Source of the DNA: GCA-016432345 sp964544105
GTDB taxonomy: Bacteria > Patescibacteriota > Microgenomatia > Levybacterales > UBA12049
Direction: 5' to 3'
DNA length: 22,586 bases
Assembly (NCBI GenBank): GCA_964544105.1
Contig: CAZIZQ010000017.1
Coordinates: 1-22,586, forward strand
Part shown: positions 1 through 7,479 of the stretch, piece by piece
How the letters are laid out: each line of letters opens with the position of its first letter
How positions within the stretch are numbered: position 1 is the stretch's first letter
Notes under the pieces: model-generated
What the model saw: only the letters and a program-made list of their open reading frames with translations
What the model was told of the DNA's origin: nothing
Database searches by the model: none
Made by a program: the position numbers and the translations under genes

Positions 1-529
1 TGGTTTGAATCTTGAGTTTGTTATGCAAGAAAATCCAAAAGGAGGAATTTCTGATGCAATACGACTAGGGGAAAATTTTGCCAATAAAGAAGAAATTCTT
101 GTAATTTTAGGAGATAATATTTTTACATTTAATTTGAAAGACAGTATTGACAGATTTTTACAGCGGGGAGAAGGAGCGGTTGTTTTTGGCGTAAAAATGG
201 CAACAGATTCAAAACAGTACGGAGTTATAGAGGTAGATATAGAGGGAAAAGTAAAATCCATAGAAGAAAAGCCGGAAAATCCAAAATCTGATATTGCGCA
301 AGCAGGCGTTTATCTGTATGATAATCGAGTATTTGATTTTATTAAAAAGCTTGTTCCTTCTGCCAGAGGAGAACTTGAAGTAACCGATCTTAATAATCAG
401 TATGTTAAAGAAGGAACAATATACTGCGAGATGATTGATTGGTTGATAGATGCAGGAACATCATTTGACGAATTGCTTCGAGCCAACAATCTAGTTGCTG
501 AAAAGGTAAAAAAAGGAGAAATATTATGA
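1..529 (+). CDS. rmlA: Glucose-1-phosphate thymidylyltransferase, C-terminal part (5' end outside window)
   Basis: This is the 3' part of a nucleotidyltransferase that makes dTDP-glucose from glucose-1-phosphate and dTTP. The reading frame is open to the first bases (codons begin at base 2), so the TTG at 5 is only the first possible start inside the window and not the real one. Visible family signatures are QENPKGGISDAI (substrate loop), VILGDNIF (the metal-binding aspartate region), YGVIEVD, IEEKPENPKS and AGVYLYD, then RGELEVTDLNNQY and a C-terminal region with WLIDAGT. These match the RmlA/RfbA sugar-nucleotidyltransferase family. The stop overlaps the next start as ATGA, with an AAGGAG ribosome site just upstream, so the gene is translationally coupled to the RmlC-like gene. 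The N-terminal GxGxRxxP loop lies outside the window. UTP-type relatives are possible, but the adjacent rmlC/rmlB genes favour dTTP. Confidence 0.88.
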   Translation, partial: GLNLEFVMQENPKGGISDAIRLGENFANKEEILVILGDNIFTFNLKDSIDRFLQRGEGAVVFGVKMATDSKQYGVIEVDIEGKVKSIEEKPENPKSDIAQAGVYLYDNRVFDFIKKLVPSARGELEVTDLNNQYVKEGTIYCEMIDWLIDAGTSFDELLRANNLVAEKVKKGEIL

Positions 530-954
530 GTATTGGAAAAATAGAAGAAGCAAAAAAAGTCACAACATACGACCCAGATAAAAATATTAACGGGTCTCTT
601 ATAGAACTATATAAAGATGGAGATAAAACAGTTGCGTATTTGACTTCTGTAAAACAGGGAATGTTTAAGGGATACCATTTGCATAGAGTGCGGGCAGCAC
701 GATATGTACCAGTGAAGGGAAAAATGAAAATTATTCTTTACAAACCAGGATCTAGTGGAAAAGAAGAATATGTGCTTGATGCTCAAAATCCACAACGTTT
801 GTTTATTCCAAAAGATACTGCAACAGGACTACAAAGTATTGGAGATGAAGAAGCCTGGCTTATTAATTACCCTGATCCTCCTTACGATCCAAACCTTAAG
901 GATGAGCAGGTCGAGTATACAAAAGAGGAGTTAGAGCAAGGGGTTGTTAAATAA
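526..954 (+). CDS. RmlC-like cupin, probable dTDP-4-keto-6-deoxyhexose epimerase
   Basis: A 142-aa single-domain cupin related to dTDP-4-dehydrorhamnose 3,5-epimerase (RmlC). The GYHLHR motif (His51, His53) corresponds in position to the catalytic-His strand of RmlC. It is followed by a G-rich strand (PVKGKMKIILYK), then FIPKDTATGLQSIGDEEAWL and INYPDPPYDP, which resemble RmlC's second cupin motif and its Tyr/Pro-rich tail. It is shorter than typical RmlC (about 180 aa). The usual H-G-F of the second motif reads T-G-L, so exact chemistry (3,5-epimerase, 3-epimerase or ketoisomerase) is uncertain. It sits between rmlA and rmlB, with ATGA overlap to the former, so a role on the RmlB product dTDP-4-keto-6-deoxyglucose is likely. 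No RmlD reductase is seen in the window. Confidence 0.72.
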   Translation: MSIGKIEEAKKVTTYDPDKNINGSLIELYKDGDKTVAYLTSVKQGMFKGYHLHRVRAARYVPVKGKMKIILYKPGSSGKEEYVLDAQNPQRLFIPKDTATGLQSIGDEEAWLINYPDPPYDPNLKDEQVEYTKEELEQGVVK

Positions 955-960
955 TCTTCT

Positions 961-1971
961 ATGAAACTACTTGTTACCGGTGGAGCAGGGTTTATTGGAT
1001 CAAATTTTATTTTGTATTGGCTTTCCAGGTATCCGCATGATGCTATTGTCAATTTAGATAAGCTGACTTATGCAGGTAATATTGAAAACCTTAGAGATAT
1101 AGAAAATAATCCAAAATATTCTTTTATTCAGGGAGATATTTGCGATACAAAGACAGTAGGCAAAGCAATGGATGGTGTGGATATTGTTGTTCATTTTGCT
1201 GCAGAGAGTCATGTTGACCGTTCTATTATCGAACCGGCCTCTTTTATTTTGACAAATATGGTTGGTACACAAGTACTACTTGATCAAGCTATAAAGGCAA
1301 ACGTTAAGAGATTTCATCATATCTCAACAGATGAAGTATTTGGTGAGCTAAATCTTAATGATAAGAGTAAATTTAATGAACAAACATCTTTTAACCCCAG
1401 GAGTCCATATTCGGCAAGCAAAGCAGGATCAGATCATCTTGTAAAAGCGTATTATACAACATATGATTTACCTGTAACCATAACAAATTGTTCAAATAAT
1501 TTTGGTCCCTATCAGTTTCCAGAAAAACTGATTCCACTTGCCATTACAAACATCTTGGAAGAAAAAAAAGTGCCCGTATATGGTGACGGTTTGTATGTCA
1601 GGGATTGGTTGTATGTAGAAGATCATTGTCGGGCAATAGACGTGGTTTTAAAAAAAGGGGAAATTGGTGAAACATATTGCGTTGGCGGGTTAACAGAGGA
1701 CATTAATAATATAGCAATTATAAAGAAAATTTTGTCCCTCCTAAATAAAGGTGAAGATATGATTGAGTTTGTGAAAGATAGGCCCGGACATGATAGAAGG
1801 TATGCAGTTGATTGGTCAAAAATAAAAAATGAGCTTGGCTGGGAACCAGAGCATAGTTTTGATGAATGGTTAGAGAGAACTGTTGACTGGTATAAAATGC
1901 ATGAAGACTGGTGGAGGCGAGTAAAAACCGGTGAATACCAAACGTATTACAAAAAGCAATATTCCTCATAA
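961..1971 (+). CDS. rmlB: dTDP-glucose 4,6-dehydratase
   Basis: A 336-aa extended short-chain dehydrogenase/reductase converting dTDP-glucose to dTDP-4-keto-6-deoxyglucose. The N-terminus holds the NAD+-binding TGGAGFIGS loop. The family-specific catalytic triad is visible as S122-T123-D124-E125 in ISTDEVFGE, plus Tyr150 and Lys154 in PYSASKAGSDH. Other RmlB hallmarks are AAESHVDRSI, NNFGPYQFPEKLIPL, VYGDGLYVRDWLYVEDHC and the C-terminal DRPGHDRRYAVD. Length matches the family. It starts 6 nt after the RmlC-like stop, without a strong Shine-Dalgarno sequence, so it probably depends on upstream translation. With rmlA and the cupin it forms the dTDP-6-deoxyhexose branch. Confidence 0.95.
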   Translation: MKLLVTGGAGFIGSNFILYWLSRYPHDAIVNLDKLTYAGNIENLRDIENNPKYSFIQGDICDTKTVGKAMDGVDIVVHFAAESHVDRSIIEPASFILTNMVGTQVLLDQAIKANVKRFHHISTDEVFGELNLNDKSKFNEQTSFNPRSPYSASKAGSDHLVKAYYTTYDLPVTITNCSNNFGPYQFPEKLIPLAITNILEEKKVPVYGDGLYVRDWLYVEDHCRAIDVVLKKGEIGETYCVGGLTEDINNIAIIKKILSLLNKGEDMIEFVKDRPGHDRRYAVDWSKIKNELGWEPEHSFDEWLERTVDWYKMHEDWWRRVKTGEYQTYYKKQYSS

Positions 1972-1997
1972 GTTATCTTCCTTTTTATTTTTGTTCA

Positions 1998-2006
1998 TGT
2001 TACAAT
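1998..2006 (+). promoter_or_regulatory. Extended -10 promoter candidate before ugd
   Basis: TGTTACAAT fits the extended -10 pattern TGnTATAAT with one mismatch in the hexamer. No good -35 is seen, as expected for extended -10 promoters. The predicted transcription start (about 2013) is only about 4 nt before the ATG at 2017, implying a near-leaderless mRNA. There is no Shine-Dalgarno sequence before this start. Confidence 0.42.
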
Positions 2007-2016
2007 TAAAAACATT

Positions 2017-3309
2017 ATGACGATTACCTTTATTGGGCATGGGTATGTAGGATTAGTAAGTGCTTCGATTTTTGCTGATTTAGGAAATACTGTGTGGGTT
2101 GTTGGTCATACCCTTTTAAAAATTGAAAACCTCAAGAAAGGTATTATTCCAATTTACGAGCCAGGATTAGAAGAGATTGTAAGACGAAACGTAAAAGCTA
2201 AACGTCTTTTATTTACTATGGATTATAAAGAATCAATTCCAGCATCCGAAGTTGTTTTCATTGCAGTGGGTACCCCACCAAAACCTAGTGGAGAGGCTGA
2301 CTTAAGTGTTGTATATGAAGTGGCAAGAAAGATTGGTAAATATCTTGATGGCTATACAGTTGTGGTAACAAAAAGTACTGTGCCGGTTGGGACAAATTTT
2401 GAAGTAAAGAAAATTATTGAACAAGAAAAACCAAAAAAGGCAGAATTTGATATTGCTTCTGCGCCAGAATTTTTGCGTGAAGGCCAGGCGATTTCGGATA
2501 CCATGCATCCGGATAGAGTGGTGATTGGTACAGAATCAAAGAAGGCAGAAGATTTATTGGTAAAATTGCATGCAGTAATTGATGGTCCAATTATTAAAAC
2601 TGATATTTTGACAGCAGAGATGATAAAGTACGCAGCTAATGCATTTTTAGCGACAAAAATCTCTTTTGCAAACGCTATTGCGCAATTATCCGAAAAAACA
2701 GGTGCGAATGCTATAGATGTCTTACAGGGAATAGGTCTTGATAAAAGAATTGGTAAATCATTTCTTTCTCCAGGTCCTGGTTATGGCGGAAGCTGTTTCC
2801 CAAAAGATGTTAAAGCTTTGATTGCAATTGCTAAACAGCATGGATATGATTTTTCCCTTCTTCGGTATGTAGAAGAAATTAATAAAGAGGCCGTTGTTTC
2901 AATTGTAAGAAAAGTAAAAGAATTTTCCCCAAAAGATGCTATAGAGAAAAAGATTGGAATTCTTGGATTATCTTTTAAGCCTGATACCGACGATATGCGT
3001 GATGCGCCATCAATTGTTGTTATCGAATCATTGCAAAAAATTGGGTGCTCCATACAGGTATATGACCCAATTGCTATGGAAAACGCAAAAAAGATAATAA
3101 AAAATGTTAAATTTTGTCAAACTTCTTATGAAGCTGCGACTGGCGTTGATGTGCTTGTGATAATGACGGAATGGAACGAATTTAAAGAGATTGACCTTGA
3201 AAAATTAAAATTACTTATGCGAAAACCTACAATTATTGATGCTAGAAATATCTATAGTCCCGAAAAAGTATTGGCACTTGGTTTTTCATATAGAGGTGTA
3301 GGAAGATAA
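2017..3309 (+). CDS. ugd: UDP-glucose 6-dehydrogenase
   Basis: A 430-aa NAD-dependent dehydrogenase that oxidises UDP-glucose twice to UDP-glucuronate. The N-terminal Rossmann loop reads GHGYVGLVSA, where GAGYVG is usual. Further signatures are AVGTPPKPSGEADLS, VVTKSTVPVGT, APEFLREGQAISD, PDRVVIG and AEMIKYAANAFLATKISFAN. The catalytic cysteine is Cys260 in GYGGSCFPKDVKAL. The C-terminal domain has ILGLSFKPDTDDMRDAPS and VYDPIAMENA, and ends with IIDARNIY. Length is typical. It follows a 45-nt gap with its own possible promoter, while the next gene starts 3 nt after its stop. Its product is the substrate of the UDP-glucuronate decarboxylase encoded three genes downstream, so the two probably act in series. 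Confidence 0.95.
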   Translation: MTITFIGHGYVGLVSASIFADLGNTVWVVGHTLLKIENLKKGIIPIYEPGLEEIVRRNVKAKRLLFTMDYKESIPASEVVFIAVGTPPKPSGEADLSVVYEVARKIGKYLDGYTVVVTKSTVPVGTNFEVKKIIEQEKPKKAEFDIASAPEFLREGQAISDTMHPDRVVIGTESKKAEDLLVKLHAVIDGPIIKTDILTAEMIKYAANAFLATKISFANAIAQLSEKTGANAIDVLQGIGLDKRIGKSFLSPGPGYGGSCFPKDVKALIAIAKQHGYDFSLLRYVEEINKEAVVSIVRKVKEFSPKDAIEKKIGILGLSFKPDTDDMRDAPSIVVIESLQKIGCSIQVYDPIAMENAKKIIKNVKFCQTSYEAATGVDVLVIMTEWNEFKEIDLEKLKLLMRKPTIIDARNIYSPEKVLALGFSYRGVGR

Positions 3310-3312
3310 GGT

Positions 3313-4275
3313 ATGCTAAAAAAAGCCCTTATAACTGGAGTTTCGGGATTTGCTGGTAGTTTTCTTGCGGATTTTTTACTTACTAATGGTGGGTATGAAG
3401 TAAGCGGGACATATCTTTCTGAAGCCAGCCTTGTAAACCTAAAGCAGCATAAAGATAAATTACATCTTTTTCAGGTAAATTTGATTCACGAAGAGGAAAC
3501 AACACGCGTTATTGAACAGGTTAAGCCAGATCTAATTTTTCATTTAGCAGCTTTGCCTGCGGTTGGAGATAGTTTTTCAAAACCAGCTGAAACAATAATT
3601 AATAATGTTGTTGTGGAGTTAAATGTATTGGAAGGTATTAAGAATACGAAACTATTTAAATCTCGTATTTTAATTGTTTCATCAGCAGATGTATATGGAA
3701 AAGTTGCAGAAAAAGATTTGCCTATTGATGAAGATACACCTTTTATGCCGACAAATGCATACGCGGTTTCTAAAATAACTCAAGATTTTTTGGGATTACA
3801 GTATGTAATAAGTTACAATATGCAAATTATCCGAGTAAGGCCTTTTAATCACTTTGGGCCTCGTCAAGCAACAGGATTTGTTGTTGCAGATTGGTGTAAA
3901 AAAATTGCTCAGATTGAAAAAGGCCAGATAGCGCCAATAACAAAAGTTGGAAACTTAAAGGCAAAAAGAGATTTTACTGATGTAAGAGATATGGTTGAAG
4001 CATATGCAATACTACTTGAGAAAGGAGAAGTTGGAGAGGTATATAATGTTGGTTCGGGGAAGTCTATATGGATAGAGGATATATTGCAAATTCTTTTGAA
4101 AGAGGCGAAAGTAAAAATTTCTATTGAAAAAGATGATTTACTTTTTCGGCCAGTGGATTCATTGGATCGTGTTTGTGATAATTCAAAATTTGTTGCACTT
4201 TCTGGGTGGAAGCCAAAAATTCCAATAGAAAAAACGCTTAAAGAAACGCTGGATTATTGGCGAAATATTGTTTAG
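3313..4275 (+). CDS. rmd: GDP-4-dehydro-6-deoxy-D-mannose reductase (RMD type)
   Basis: A 320-aa extended SDR protein. The cofactor loop is TGVSGFAGS. The catalytic motif is Tyr150-xxx-Lys154 in NAYAVSK, with SSADVYG as the serine strand. The segment from RPFNHFGPRQ through GFVVADWCKKIAQIEKG to VGNLKAKRDFTDVRDMVEAY is the characteristic signature of GDP-6-deoxy-D-mannose reductases (RMD), followed by GEVYNVGSGKSIWI and RPVDSL. The predicted reaction reduces GDP-4-keto-6-deoxymannose to GDP-D-rhamnose. GDP-fucose synthase (Fcl) or an RmlD-like role is less likely because the RMD-type RDFTDVRD and RPxD motifs are present. It directly precedes the gene for GDP-mannose 4,6-dehydratase, which makes its substrate, 13 nt away. 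It could also stand in for the missing RmlD, but nothing in the sequence shows this. Confidence 0.82.
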   Translation: MLKKALITGVSGFAGSFLADFLLTNGGYEVSGTYLSEASLVNLKQHKDKLHLFQVNLIHEEETTRVIEQVKPDLIFHLAALPAVGDSFSKPAETIINNVVVELNVLEGIKNTKLFKSRILIVSSADVYGKVAEKDLPIDEDTPFMPTNAYAVSKITQDFLGLQYVISYNMQIIRVRPFNHFGPRQATGFVVADWCKKIAQIEKGQIAPITKVGNLKAKRDFTDVRDMVEAYAILLEKGEVGEVYNVGSGKSIWIEDILQILLKEAKVKISIEKDDLLFRPVDSLDRVCDNSKFVALSGWKPKIPIEKTLKETLDYWRNIV

Positions 4276-4288
4276 AATATAAAGATAT

Positions 4289-5266
4289 ATGAAAAGAGCA
4301 CTAATTACAGGAGTTACAGGACAGGACGGATCGTACCTAGCTGAATTTCTTTTGAAAAAAGGTTATCAAGTTTTTGGTCTTACTCGCCGGACAAGTACAG
4401 TTAATAACGAAAGGATAGCCCATATTCAGGATAAAATAACTCTTGTTCAAGGGGATCTTTTAGATCAAAGCTCATTAGCTGCGGCAATTACCGAATCAGA
4501 GCCGGAAGAGATCTATAACTTGGCGGCACAGTCGTTTGTAAAGACTTCGTGGAACCAGCCAGTATTAACTGGAGAATTTACAGCGATCGGTGTTACAAGA
4601 ATGTTGGAAGCAATTCGGACTGTAAATTCCAAAATTAGATTTTATCAGGCATCATCCTCTGAAATGTTTGGTAAAGTAACTGAAACACCACAAAAGGAAA
4701 CAACCAGATTTTATCCAAGAAGTCCCTATGGTGTTGCAAAGGTATATGGTCATTATATTACGGTTAATTATAGGGAGAGCTTTAATATGTTTGCCTGTTC
4801 GGGGATTCTTTTTAATCACGAATCACCCCGCCGGGGACTCGAATTTGTCACCCGAAAAATTAGTAACACCGTTGCAAGGATTCATTTAGGAAAGCAAAAA
4901 AAACTCGGGCTGGGCGATCTTAACCCAAAGCGTGATTGGGGATATGCCGGAGACTATGTCGAGGCGATGTGGTTGATGCTTCAAGGTAAAGAGCCTGATG
5001 ATTATGTCATTGCCACGGGAGAAAATCATAGCGTTGAAGAATTTGTCCGGCTTGCTTTTTCAGTTGTTGGAATTACAGATTGGGAGAAATATGTAGAAGC
5101 AAATAAATCAGAACATATGCGTCCTGCAGAAGTAGATTATCTTATCGGTGATTACAATAAAGCAGAAAAAAAACTTGGGTGGAAGCCAAAAACAAGCTTT
5201 AAAGAATTAGTGACTATGATGGTTCAAGCTGATGTGAAAATGGAAAAAGGAAATGGAAAAGCATAA
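4289..5266 (+). CDS. gmd: GDP-mannose 4,6-dehydratase
   Basis: A 325-aa SDR dehydratase converting GDP-mannose to GDP-4-keto-6-deoxymannose. The N-terminal GVTGQDGSYLAEFLL is diagnostic for Gmd, followed by RRTSTVNNERI, EIYNLAAQSFVKTSW and the serine strand SSSEMFGKV. The catalytic Tyr147 and Lys151 lie in SPYGVAKVYGH. Later Gmd hallmarks are FNHESPRRGLEFVTRKI, GDLNPKRDWGYAGDYVEAMW and RPAEVDYLIGD. Length is at the short end of the family. A TAGAAT hexamer at 4273-4278 lies 10 nt before the start codon and could act as a weak -10 element. There is no Shine-Dalgarno sequence. The gene is flanked by its partner reductase upstream and by a UDP-glucuronate decarboxylase 3 nt downstream. Confidence 0.95.
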   Translation: MKRALITGVTGQDGSYLAEFLLKKGYQVFGLTRRTSTVNNERIAHIQDKITLVQGDLLDQSSLAAAITESEPEEIYNLAAQSFVKTSWNQPVLTGEFTAIGVTRMLEAIRTVNSKIRFYQASSSEMFGKVTETPQKETTRFYPRSPYGVAKVYGHYITVNYRESFNMFACSGILFNHESPRRGLEFVTRKISNTVARIHLGKQKKLGLGDLNPKRDWGYAGDYVEAMWLMLQGKEPDDYVIATGENHSVEEFVRLAFSVVGITDWEKYVEANKSEHMRPAEVDYLIGDYNKAEKKLGWKPKTSFKELVTMMVQADVKMEKGNGKA

Positions 5267-5269
5267 ATT

Positions 5270-6232
5270 ATGCAGAGCGTTTTGGTTTCTGGCGGGGCAG
5301 GATTTATAGGTTATCATCTTTGTGAACTTCTTTTAGAAAAAAATTTTGAAGTTTATTGCATAGATAATTTTCTTACCGGATCACAAGAAAATATTGCTGC
5401 ATTATCAAAAAATTCACACTTTCATTTTGTCGAAAAAGATGTAACGGAGAGAGGAATATATGCTGAATTTGAAACGATACCCTTCTCGGCAGTTTTTCAT
5501 CTTGCTTCTCCAGCTTCTCCCAATAAAAAAAGCCCTAGAAGCTATATCGCTTATCCAATTGAGACGTTATTGGTTAATTCGATTGGCACGCAGAACATGC
5601 TTGATATAGCAAAAAAACATAAATCTAAATTTCTTTTTACCTCATCGTCGGAAGTATATGGGGATCCAACAGTTTCTCCTCAGAGAGAAGATTATTTTGG
5701 CAATGTTAATCCAAATGGTGTACGGTCTGTCTATGATGAGGCAAAGCGATTTGGAGAAGCAATAACAATGGTATATGTAAGAAAGTTTGATGTTGACGCG
5801 CGGATTATTAGAATTTTTAATACCTACGGTCCATATATGCAAAAGGATGACGGCAGAGTTGTTTCTAATTTTATTAACCAGGCAATAGAGAAAAAGCCGA
5901 TTACCGTATATGGCGACGGGATGCAAACGCGAGCTTTTTGTTTTGTTTCAGATATGGTGAGAGGATTGTTTCTTGCAATGTTTACAAAAGGAACAAAAGG
6001 AGAGGTGATAAATATCGGTAATCCTGATGAAAGGACGATTTTAGACGTTGCAAATTTAATAAAATCCAAGACAAACTCTCAATCATCTGTTATTTTTCAA
6101 GATTTGTCAGAGGACGACCCAAATATTAGGAAGCCTGATATAGAAAAAGCACAAAAGCTTTTGGATTGGAATCCAGAAATACCATTGGCAGAAGGACTTG
6201 AAAAAACTATACAATATTTTAAGAGTGTATGA
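5270..6232 (+). CDS. uxs: UDP-glucuronate decarboxylase (UDP-xylose synthase)
   Basis: A 320-aa SDR enzyme. It begins with SGGAGFIGYHLCELLL, then DNFLTGSQENI, which is typical of UXS. HLASPASP, ETLLVNSIGTQNML and TSSSEVYGDPTVSPQ precede the near-diagnostic GNVNPNGVRSVYDEAKRFGE, with catalytic Tyr155 and Lys159. RIIRIFNTYGPYMQKDDGR and the UXS-like RAFCFVSDMVRG follow. The predicted reaction is NAD-dependent oxidative decarboxylation of UDP-glucuronate to UDP-xylose (or its 4-keto intermediate). The substrate would come from the upstream ugd product. Its stop overlaps the start of the GT2 gene as ATGA, coupling sugar-nucleotide supply with glycosyl transfer. Some UDP-glucuronate 4-epimerases look similar, but the YDEAKR region favours UXS. 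Confidence 0.86.
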   Translation: MQSVLVSGGAGFIGYHLCELLLEKNFEVYCIDNFLTGSQENIAALSKNSHFHFVEKDVTERGIYAEFETIPFSAVFHLASPASPNKKSPRSYIAYPIETLLVNSIGTQNMLDIAKKHKSKFLFTSSSEVYGDPTVSPQREDYFGNVNPNGVRSVYDEAKRFGEAITMVYVRKFDVDARIIRIFNTYGPYMQKDDGRVVSNFINQAIEKKPITVYGDGMQTRAFCFVSDMVRGLFLAMFTKGTKGEVINIGNPDERTILDVANLIKSKTNSQSSVIFQDLSEDDPNIRKPDIEKAQKLLDWNPEIPLAEGLEKTIQYFKSV

Positions 6233-7479
6233 AGGTAGTCATTATTATTCCCACATATAACGAGAAAGGCAATATAGAACGCGTGGTAGATATTTTGGAA
6301 AGAGAGATATTTCCTAAGATTGAAAATCATAATATGCATATATTAGTGGTCGATGATAGTTCTCCTGATGGGACATCTGGAATTGTTTTAAGCATGATGA
6401 AGAAATATAAAAATCTTCATTTACTGTCTTATGGGGAAAAGCTGGGATTAGGGGCGGCATATGTAAGAGGCATGTCCTATGCAATAGAAAAATTACAGGC
6501 AGAGGTTATGTTTGAAATGGACGCAGATTTGTCGCACGATCCCAAAAAAGTACCGGAATTTCTAAAAAAAATAGATGAAGGGTACGACTTGGTTATAGGA
6601 ACCCGTTATAGCCAGGGAGGATCAATTCCACAAAATTGGAGAACGGTTCGTAAGGTGTATTCAGTTTTTGGTAATTTGCTTGTGCGTTCAATCCTTATGC
6701 GGTTTTCAATCCATGATTGGACAGGGGGATTTCGGGCATTAAGAAAAGAGGTGTTTATAAAAGAAAAGTTAGAGCTTACGGCATTTAAGGGATATACTTT
6801 CCAGGTTTCTTTTTTGCATAAAGCTGTTCGGGATGGTTTTAAGGTGGCTGAAGTACCAATTCATTTTACAGATAGGACGCTAGGACGATCGAAAATTGTT
6901 CCAAAAGAATATATCATTGATTTATTGCGGTATGTTATTATTGCCCGTATTTTGGAATTAAAAAGATTTATAAAATTTCTTATTGTTGGGACAACCGGAT
7001 TTATTGTGCAGATTGTAGCGCAGGAGGTTTCTGTTCGCGCGGGGATTGCATATAGCATAGGTATTGTTTTAGCGCCTATAGCATTTTCAATAACAAGTAG
7101 CGATAATATTGCTGCAGTACGAGATGCTGTGGCCGGTGGTATTGGCGCCGAAGGAGCAATACTGTCAAACTTTCTTTTTAATAATTTTTGGACATTTAAT
7201 GATACACACCAAATAAAACAGCGTTCTGGTTTTTTTGCCAGACTTGGTAAATTTAATTTTACTTCCTTTGCCTCAATTATTATTCAGGCAACATCTATTT
7301 GGATTTTTGTTCAGCTTCTTGGAGAAAGCATAACAATTTTTTCTTATGCAATTCCAACAAGGATAGTTGTTGTAATACCAACAATTATCTTTTTGATTAT
7401 TCCAATTAATTATATTATTTATAATAAAATTATTTGGAAGACACAATATATTAAACATGGGAAAACTTCTTCGATATAA
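6229..7479 (+). CDS. Polyprenol-phosphate glycosyltransferase (GT2) fused to GtrA-like membrane domain
   Basis: A 416-aa two-domain protein. Residues 1 to about 235 form a GT2 domain of the dolichol/polyprenol-phosphate mannose synthase type: IIPTYNEKGNIERVV, VVDDSSPDGTSGIV, and MDADLSHDP with the metal-binding D98-A-D100, then GTRYSQGG and DWTGGFRALRKEV. It ends with HFTDRTLGRSKI, the usual Dpm1 signature. Residues about 246-410 are a hydrophobic GtrA-like domain with FIKFLIVGTTGFIVQ, then SNFLFNNFWTFND and two further membrane segments. An extra stretch of roughly 20 residues rich in Ala, Gly and Asp (around TSSDNIAAVRDAVAGGIGAE) interrupts the GtrA helices. The enzyme would load a sugar onto a polyprenyl phosphate and help present it across the membrane to the two GT-C proteins downstream. 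Its 3' end overlaps the next gene by 23 nt. Confidence 0.87.
   Translation: MKVVIIIPTYNEKGNIERVVDILEREIFPKIENHNMHILVVDDSSPDGTSGIVLSMMKKYKNLHLLSYGEKLGLGAAYVRGMSYAIEKLQAEVMFEMDADLSHDPKKVPEFLKKIDEGYDLVIGTRYSQGGSIPQNWRTVRKVYSVFGNLLVRSILMRFSIHDWTGGFRALRKEVFIKEKLELTAFKGYTFQVSFLHKAVRDGFKVAEVPIHFTDRTLGRSKIVPKEYIIDLLRYVIIARILELKRFIKFLIVGTTGFIVQIVAQEVSVRAGIAYSIGIVLAPIAFSITSSDNIAAVRDAVAGGIGAEGAILSNFLFNNFWTFNDTHQIKQRSGFFARLGKFNFTSFASIIIQATSIWIFVQLLGESITIFSYAIPTRIVVVIPTIIFLIIPINYIIYNKIIWKTQYIKHGKTSSI

Noticed and set aside
5824..6069. Minus-strand open frames opposite uxs
   Set aside because: They lie wholly within a well-conserved gene on the + strand and have no ribosome site or family motif.
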